Source of the DNA: CAZMLC01 sp964567125
GTDB lineage: Bacteria > Verrucomicrobiota > Kiritimatiellia > RFP12 > UBA1067
DNA length: 29,272 bases
Direction of reading: 5' to 3'
Assembly: GCA_964567125.1 (NCBI GenBank)
Contig: CAZMLC010000031.1
Location: forward strand, 1-29,272
The translations under genes were made by a program, and so were the position numbers. This document shows, in pieces, positions 24,916 to 29,272 of this stretch (its first letter is position 1; each line of letters starts with the position of its first letter). The notes under the pieces are model-generated. The model saw only the letters and a list, made by a program, of their open reading frames with translations, was not told where the DNA came from and did no database searches.

Positions 24916-27057
24916 TTAGTTTTGACCGGGTACCCATTCTTCCGAGAAGCGTGAACGCCGTTGTTGCGGCGGTTGTTGTGAAGACGTTCCGGAAGAGGGT
25001 GACGTTGGTTGTGGCCGCGCTTCCCGCGCTGCAGACCGGGAAAAATGTTCCCGGGGATGCGGCGATGGCGCGCGCGTTTCAGCGTTCGGTTCCGTGCGTT
25101 GAACAGGCTCTTCCGCTGGTATTCCCGCGGCAGGCGTCTGCTCTGCGGCACGCGGTGGTTGTGCGGCGGCTTCAGCCGTAGGCTCCGAAGGAGCAGCCGG
25201 GGCAGTCTTCACCGGTTCCGGTGCAGGTGCCGGGGGAACATCCGCTGACGGTTGCGCGGCGGATGCCTGCGTTGCCGATACGGCGGGTTCATTGACCTGC
25301 TCATGCTTGACGGTTGCGCGCGGGGCATGCGACGCGCGGCGTGGCTGTGACGGCGGGATTTTCGCCAGCAACGGATCGTCGTCGCGAAGCAGCGTGCACT
25401 TCAACTCCTCGCCGATATACTTTTCGATTTCCGGGATCGTAAACGATTCATCCTCGTCAGCGAACGAAATGGCGACACCGCTTTGTCCTGCACGGCCTGT
25501 ACGGCCGATACGGTGGACATAGTCTTCTGCCGCATAGGGGAAATCAAAGTTGATCACGAAGCCGATATCGTCGACGTGCAAGCCACGTCCAGCAACATCG
25601 GTGGCGACCACGATGCGCACCTTACCTTCGCGGAAGTCTTCGAGCACGCGCAGGCGCCGGTTCTGGTTGACATCGCCGCTGAGTACCTCGCAGTAGATCC
25701 CGCGATGGGCGAGGCTTTCCGACACATCGTCCGTGGTCGATTTGCGGTTACAGAAGATCAGGATACGCGAATCCGGGTACTGCTGGATGTGATTGTAGAG
25801 TACGGTGAACTTCTCATTTGAAGTCACGACGTAGACCACCTGCTTGACCGTTTTCGTGGTGACCTGCTCGCTTTCGACTTCGACGCGGACGGGCTCCTCC
25901 ATCCATTGCCGTGCGAGGCGCATGACATCGTCGGAGAGCGTGGCGCTGTAAAGCATGGTGCAACGTTGTTCTTTTGGCGGAAGCCGGCTGACGATCGAGC
26001 GCACATCGGGGATGAAGCCCATGTCCAGCATGCGATCCGCTTCGTCGATGACGAGCGTGTCGACCTTCGAAAGATCAACCACGCGTGAGCGGACAAAGTC
26101 AAGCAGACGCCCAGGCGTTGCGACCAGCAGGTCGACCGGGGCATCCATGACTTCATGTTTCTGCCGTTCGTAATCCATACCACCGTAGACGGCGAGACAG
26201 CGTAGTCCGCAATACTTGCCGAGAACATCCGCGTCGCTGCAGATCTGGATGACGAGTTCACGCGTAGGGGCAATCACCAGCGCCCGCGGTCTGCCTCCTT
26301 TTTCTGCGCGCGCTTCCGGCGTGCGTAAATAGCGCGTTAGGATCGCGACAAGAAATGCGGCGGTCTTGCCTGTTCCGGTCTGCGCTTTGCCCGCGACATT
26401 CTTGCCGGCCAAGGCGTGGTCCAGGCTGAGCGCCTGAATCGGTGTGCAATACTGGAATCCTTTGTCTGCAATGGCGTGGAGGATCTCCGTTGGCAGATTC
26501 AGATCCTGAAAACGGCGCTTGCCTTCAGCTTCCGGAATCTGGAATGTTGTGGGATCCCATGCGGCATGTTCCGCTTTACGGCGTTCCGTTTCAGCATCCG
26601 TGATTGCGCCACCGGGGCGCATTGCGTTGGCTGCGGTATTTTCAGGGCGCGAGGTGTTGCCGCGTTCAGGACGACGCATCCGGGCGGGGCGAGCTGTGGA
26701 ACGTCCGCCAGTCGCCGGCGATGAAAGAGGCTGATCTTCGTTTGGTCTGCGCGGCGGAATGTTTTCCCGTCCCTCGCGCGGTTGGCGCGGTTTACGCTCT
26801 TGGCGCGGTTTTTGTTCCCGCCGTTGCTGCGCGTCGTTTGATGAGGAGGAGGCAGGGGAGCTCCGTTGCGTGCGGTCAACCCAGGATTTGGATTTGCGCT
26901 CGGCGGTATTGCCCTTGTGATTGGGTTTTGCTGTGCGCGTGCTGGTCGGTTGATGAGCGTCACGCTTTTTTGCAGTGCGTGCGGTCGCCTGCGTACTCTT
27001 TGCTGAAGAGCCGCCAAGCAGTTTTTCTGCGATTTTCTTGAGAAATGATAAAGCCAT
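24916..27057 (-). CDS. DEAD-box ATP-dependent RNA helicase with disordered tails
   Basis: The 713-residue protein has a helicase core between about 182 and 545. It shows the Q motif (F..LNLP to CTPIQ, about 183-207), motif I AQTGTGKT (225-232), Ia PTRELV, Ib TPGR, II DEAD (338-341), III SAT (371-373), IV IFCNRK, V DVAGRG and VI HRIGRTGRAG. The order and spacing match bacterial RhlE/CshA-like enzymes, which unwind structured RNA in ribosome assembly and mRNA decay. A basic arginine-, proline- and glutamine-rich arm of about 170 residues precedes the core, and an alanine- and proline-rich tail of about 160 follows. Both are probably disordered RNA- or protein-binding segments. The start MALSFLKKIAEKLLGG is a likely amphipathic helix. 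It lies behind the rpsI terminator. Confidence 0.93.
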   Translation of the reverse strand: MALSFLKKIAEKLLGGSSAKSTQATARTAKKRDAHQPTSTRTAKPNHKGNTAERKSKSWVDRTQRSSPASSSSNDAQQRREQKPRQERKPRQPREGRENIPPRRPNEDQPLSSPATGGRSTARPARMRRPERGNTSRPENTAANAMRPGGAITDAETERRKAEHAAWDPTTFQIPEAEGKRRFQDLNLPTEILHAIADKGFQYCTPIQALSLDHALAGKNVAGKAQTGTGKTAAFLVAILTRYLRTPEARAEKGGRPRALVIAPTRELVIQICSDADVLGKYCGLRCLAVYGGMDYERQKHEVMDAPVDLLVATPGRLLDFVRSRVVDLSKVDTLVIDEADRMLDMGFIPDVRSIVSRLPPKEQRCTMLYSATLSDDVMRLARQWMEEPVRVEVESEQVTTKTVKQVVYVVTSNEKFTVLYNHIQQYPDSRILIFCNRKSTTDDVSESLAHRGIYCEVLSGDVNQNRRLRVLEDFREGKVRIVVATDVAGRGLHVDDIGFVINFDFPYAAEDYVHRIGRTGRAGQSGVAISFADEDESFTIPEIEKYIGEELKCTLLRDDDPLLAKIPPSQPRRASHAPRATVKHEQVNEPAVSATQASAAQPSADVPPAPAPEPVKTAPAAPSEPTAEAAAQPPRAAEQTPAAGIPAEEPVQRTEPNAETRAPSPHPREHFSRSAAREARPQPTSPSSGTSSQQPPQQRRSRFSEEWVPGQN

Positions 27058-27072
27058 GAGTATTGTTTCTTA

Positions 27073-27112
27073 AAAATGAAGAATGCGGGGCCACCGGGAG
27101 CGGCACCCGCAT
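27073..27112 (-). terminator. Terminator after rpsI
   Basis: Bases 27083-27089 (ATGCGGG) pair with 27106-27112 (CCCGCAT), with an inner GCC/GGC stem and a one-base bulge. On the minus strand the hairpin is followed by TCTTCATTTTTAAG. It sits between rpsI and the helicase gene and could also limit read-through into the helicase. Confidence 0.55.
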
Positions 27113-27146
27113 ACACTTCGTCGAAAAATGAAGAACGTCGTAAAGA

Positions 27147-27539
27147 CTAGCGCTTCGAGAACTGGAAGCGTTTGCGTGCACCGGGCTGACCAGGTTTTTT
27201 ACGTTCTTTCATGCGGGAGTCACGGGTCAAGCAACCCGCTTTCTTCAGCACATCGCGGAGCGTTGCGTCTGCCGCAATCAAGGCACGGGCAAGACCATGA
27301 CGAATTGCGCCGGACTGACCGCTGATACCTCCACCCTTTGCGGAGACGACCACGTCGTACTTTTCCGTCAAACCAGTCAATGAAAGCGGCTGTGCCAGAT
27401 ATTGGCGCAGTGCATCGCTGTGAATGTAATTCTCGATTGCCTTGTCATTCACGATCCATTTGCCACTTCCGGAGACCAAACGGACGCGTGCAACCGCCGT
27501 TTTCCGGCGTCCAGTGCCTGCTGCAAGTTCTTTTGCCAT
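27147..27539 (-). CDS. rpsI: 30S ribosomal protein S9
   Basis: The 130-residue protein has the S9 signature: TGRRKTAVARVRLVSGSG near the start, GGGISGQSGAIRHGLARAL in the middle, and the basic end KKPGQPGARKRFQFSKR, whose C-terminal KR reaches the P-site tRNA in ribosomes. It follows rplM by 35 bases, the conserved S9-L13 arrangement, and is preceded by a GAGGAAG ribosome binding site. A hairpin with a T-rich tail follows it. Confidence 0.98.
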   Translation of the reverse strand: MAKELAAGTGRRKTAVARVRLVSGSGKWIVNDKAIENYIHSDALRQYLAQPLSLTGLTEKYDVVVSAKGGGISGQSGAIRHGLARALIAADATLRDVLKKAGCLTRDSRMKERKKPGQPGARKRFQFSKR

Positions 27540-27574
27540 CTTATACTTCCTCTTCCTTCAATCGAACGTCGGAC

Positions 27575-28003
27575 TTAAAATGCCGCCGCTACGGGCTTCT
27601 GTGCCGCATGCGGATGCTCAGCGCCGCGATAAACACGGATACGCGTCATCATGTCGCAGCTGATGTTGTTCTTCGGGAGCATGCCCCAAACCGCCTCTTT
27701 AATGACGCGATCAGGATGCTTCTCCAGCATGGTTTCCGCTGTGAACTTTTTCAAACCGCCACGCCATCCGGAATAGCGTTGATATTCCTTCTGTTCAAGC
27801 TTGCGGCCTGTCAGGCGGACCTTATCGGCGTTAATGACAATCACAAAGTCACCCGTGTCTACGCTCTTGGTGAACTGAGCATTCGTCTTGCCACGCAGTG
27901 CGTTTGCAATATTGACAGCGAGCCGCCCAAGCGGTTTGTCTGTTGCGTCAACTAACTGCCATTTACGGGCTTCGCCCGGATTCTCTGGAATAAACGTCTT
28001 CAT
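27575..28003 (-). CDS. rplM: 50S ribosomal protein L13
   Basis: The 142-residue protein shows the L13 pattern: WQLVDATDKPLGRLAVNIAN near the start, GDFVIVINADKVRLTGRK in the middle and a RVYRGAEHPHAAQKP end. It is an early-assembly protein of the large subunit. It is the first gene of the L13-S9 operon, with a promoter at 28041-28069 and a leader of only about 30 bases. Confidence 0.98.
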   Translation of the reverse strand: MKTFIPENPGEARKWQLVDATDKPLGRLAVNIANALRGKTNAQFTKSVDTGDFVIVINADKVRLTGRKLEQKEYQRYSGWRGGLKKFTAETMLEKHPDRVIKEAVWGMLPKNNISCDMMTRIRVYRGAEHPHAAQKPVAAAF

Positions 28004-28040
28004 CGTACTTCAACCTATTTCGGTTACAAAAAGGTGTGCA

Positions 28041-28069
28041 AATTTACATCATTTTCGTCCGATAGTCAA
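28041..28069 (-). promoter_or_regulatory. Promoter of rplM-rpsI
   Basis: On the minus strand TTGACT (28069-28064) and TAAATT (28046-28041) are separated by exactly 17 bases. The start should fall near 28034. Confidence 0.75.
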
Positions 28070-28082
28070 CGGGAATATTTTC

Positions 28083-28107
28083 AAAAGCAAAAAAAACTTT
28101 TGCTTTT
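28083..28107. terminator. Weak A/T hairpin between rplM and the region to its right
   Basis: AAAAGCAAAA (28083-28092) and TTTTGCTTTT (28098-28107) can pair around AAAAC. The stem is A+T rich with T-runs on both strands, so it may act as a weak bidirectional terminator upstream of the rplM promoter. Confidence 0.3.
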
Positions 28108-28136
28108 TGGATCTTCCCCTCGGGTCGGTTTCTGGT

Positions 28137-28290
28137 GATGTAAGACCTACGTCTTGAAAGACATCGTCAGGGGGGAGTCCACTCGGCAGATGTCTCTCGC
28201 AAAGTCAACTAGTATGCCGAAAATCAGGGGGTTCGTCAATCCCTGTTGCATGGAAATCGCATTTTAAATGCTATTTTTTGCGCAACAGGG
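28137..28290. other. Intergenic stretch with nested and alternative inverted repeats
   Basis: GATGT (28137-28141) pairs with ACATC (28161-28165) around an inner AAGAC/GTCTT stem. AGACATC (28159-28165) can instead pair with GATGTCT (28189-28195). Further on, CCCTGTTGC (28241-28249) pairs with GCAACAGGG (28282-28290) around an inner GCATTT/AAATGC. No convincing gene lies here. It could be a structured RNA or leader, but no known family is recognised. Confidence 0.3.
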
Positions 28291-28335
28291 CTTAATTCGC
28301 GCTTAAATACCTGCCTTTTCAGGCTTGTCGGCGTA

Positions 28336-28635
28336 ATGAAGGGCGCATTTCTGCCTTTTGTTTTCCTTGGACTCTGGTTAGCGAGCCTGGGTTGGCAGCT
28401 CAATCCTCAGCGCGCGCGGCATGTCGCTGTCAGCGTATGCGCCGAGGGATACGACGGCCGAACGCTTCGCGGCGTCATGCGTCGTCAACGCCAACGCATG
28501 TCCCGACGGCGCGCAAACAGAATTTGCGCGCGTGCGCGTTCCGGTTTGACGACGCAGTGCTGCAGTTCGATGGACTTGCTCAGCTTAACGCGGCGCGTAG
28601 TCTATCGCACCATGCTGCGATCCGCGCCGGGGTGA
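28336..28635 (+). CDS. Doubtful small ORF with signal-like start
   Basis: From ATG 28336 the frame gives a convincing hydrophobic leader (MKGAFLPFVFLGLWLASLGW), but the rest is arginine-rich and unlike a real protein, and it overlaps the 3' end of the flavodoxin gene on the other strand by 56 bases. In another frame the segment after about 28421 reads SLSAYAPRDTTAERFAAS up to a TGA near 28552 and looks more protein-like, so this may be a frameshifted or decayed small exported protein. No ribosome binding site is clear. Confidence 0.2.
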   Translation: MKGAFLPFVFLGLWLASLGWQLNPQRARHVAVSVCAEGYDGRTLRGVMRRQRQRMSRRRANRICARARSGLTTQCCSSMDLLSLTRRVVYRTMLRSAPG

Positions 28636-29074
28636 GCGATGATTCATTGTCGTCATCTAGCGCGAGACCGACGAAAGCACCGTTGCGGACAGCCTTCGAT
28701 CCCTCATGCTGGTAGCCGGCGATTGGCCAGGCTCCGATCACGTTGGCACCGCGCGCGACAACGGTATCGTAAAGCGCAGCCAAACCATCGAGGTAGCTGG
28801 CGCCGAACGAGCATTGGTCGCCGAGGCCGAAGAGGGCGACAGTCCGCCCGCGCAGGGGTGCGGCTTGGAGCTTGCCCAGGTCCGTGGCCCAGTCGTCCTG
28901 CAGATCGCCGCTGCCCCATGTCGAGGTGCCGAGGATCAGCAGGTCAACGTCAAAATCAGCAGGCTGCGCATCGCGGACAGCGATGGCCTTGCCGTTCAAA
29001 CGGGCTGCAATGGCTTTTGCGGCCTGTTCGGTATTTCCCGTCGTGCTGCCATAGATCACCGTGATTGTTTTCAT
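28580..29074 (-). CDS. Flavodoxin
   Basis: ATG 29072-29074 follows AGGAGG (29080-29085) by five bases; 164 residues. The FMN phosphate loop is STTGNTEQAA near the start (about residues 10-19). TSTWGSGDLQDDW (about 57-69) supplies the first isoalloxazine loop, with the aromatic W. LFGLGDQCSFGASYLDGLA and VGLALDDDNES match long-chain flavodoxins of the FldA type. It carries single electrons and often replaces ferredoxin when iron is scarce. The gene stands alone, with a regulated-looking promoter and leader upstream. Confidence 0.94.
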   Translation of the reverse strand: MKTITVIYGSTTGNTEQAAKAIAARLNGKAIAVRDAQPADFDVDLLILGTSTWGSGDLQDDWATDLGKLQAAPLRGRTVALFGLGDQCSFGASYLDGLAALYDTVVARGANVIGAWPIAGYQHEGSKAVRNGAFVGLALDDDNESSLTPARIAAWCDRLRAALS

Positions 29075-29095
29075 GGTTCCCTCCTTGTCCTTTTG

Positions 29096-29125
29096 CGATG
29101 CGCAAACGCGCATCGTGGTTTGCGC
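29096..29125 (-). promoter_or_regulatory. Alternative hairpins in the flavodoxin leader
   Basis: CGATGCGC (29096-29103) pairs perfectly with GCGCATCG (29108-29115) around a 4-base loop. Overlapping it, GCGCAAAC (29100-29107) pairs perfectly with GTTTGCGC (29118-29125). The two 8-bp stems exclude each other and lie about 10 bases upstream of the ribosome binding site, inside the predicted transcript. Confidence 0.45.
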
Positions 29126-29150
29126 GTGTCTGACAATATTCTCTCTGAAC

Positions 29151-29178
29151 TTAATACCATGACTATAATTAGTTTCAA
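29151..29178 (-). promoter_or_regulatory. Promoter of the flavodoxin gene
   Basis: On the minus strand TTGAAA (29178-29173) and TATTAA (29156-29151) are 16 bases apart. The -35 lies within the palindrome at 29169-29182. The leader would be about 70 bases. Confidence 0.6.
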
Positions 29179-29182
29179 CTAA
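29169..29182. promoter_or_regulatory. Palindromic operator candidate 1 (overlaps -35)
   Basis: TTAGTTTCAACTAA is a near-perfect palindrome centred on the flavodoxin -35 element; binding there would block RNA polymerase. A closely similar sequence occurs at 29247-29260. Confidence 0.5.
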
Positions 29183-29246
29183 CTAAACAAGCTTAAATAA
29201 ATATGAAATAATAATGCTATTGATTAACAATTCACTGTTAATTGAA

Positions 29247-29260
29247 TTAGTTTTTACTAA
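29247..29260. promoter_or_regulatory. Palindromic operator candidate 2
   Basis: TTAGTTTTTACTAA repeats the pattern of 29169-29182 with the same arms (TTAGT and ACTAA). It may serve the same regulator, or a divergent gene beyond the window. Between the two, TTAACA/TGTTAA (29224-29241) is a further inverted repeat in A+T-rich DNA. Confidence 0.4.
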
Positions 29261-29272
29261 TAAAAATTTGCG

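Overview
The window is about 29 kb of moderately GC-rich bacterial chromosome. It carries rplM-rpsI, a tRNA-Pro gene, a GntR/LacI-type regulator with a sodium:solute symporter, glycan-degrading secreted enzymes, a beta-helix-like secreted protein, and a large HzsA-like protein with three c-type haem motifs. This combination is most reminiscent of the PVC superphylum (Kiritimatiellota, Lentisphaerota or Verrucomicrobiota). That placement is an inference from gene content, not a phylogenetic result.

Left part (1-12573). After the 3' end of an ArsB/NhaD-type permease there is a short sensor-kinase-like remnant. A 33-bp perfect copy of the 3' end of tRNA-Pro follows at 629-661. The intact tRNA-Pro(CGG), on the minus strand, lies at 12497-12573, and its 3' end carries the other copy (12487-12519). 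The 11.8 kb between the copies is best read as a tRNA-anchored genomic island without a visible integrase. Its cargo is a carbohydrate-use cluster: a divergent regulator, a symporter, a repeat-rich secreted protein, a secreted TIM-barrel glycosidase, a broken GH92 head, a Tat-exported metallophosphoesterase and an intact GH92 alpha-mannosidase, closed by a strong terminator. Two nearly identical tandem-repeat sites, before the symporter and before the secreted protein, look like the cluster's operators. A frameshifted HzsA-like remnant lies near the tRNA end of the island.

Middle part (12574-22691). A class I glutamine amidotransferase, a previously easy-to-miss 59-residue membrane protein and a DUF4230 protein form a tightly coupled operon. 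An orphan PAS-GAF histidine kinase follows, then a 985-residue HzsA-like cytochrome protein. Next comes a four-gene unit of two exported or anchored proteins of unknown function and an ABC-2 type exporter (permease plus ATPase).

Right part (22692-29272), all minus strand. trmO, a YugP-type membrane zinc peptidase, a secreted coiled-coil protein and a DEAD-box helicase lie downstream of rplM-rpsI, which has a clear sigma-70 type promoter and a terminator. A flavodoxin gene at the end has a promoter overlapped by a palindrome, a second near-identical palindrome upstream, and a leader with two mutually exclusive 8-bp hairpins, all suggesting regulated (perhaps iron-responsive) expression.
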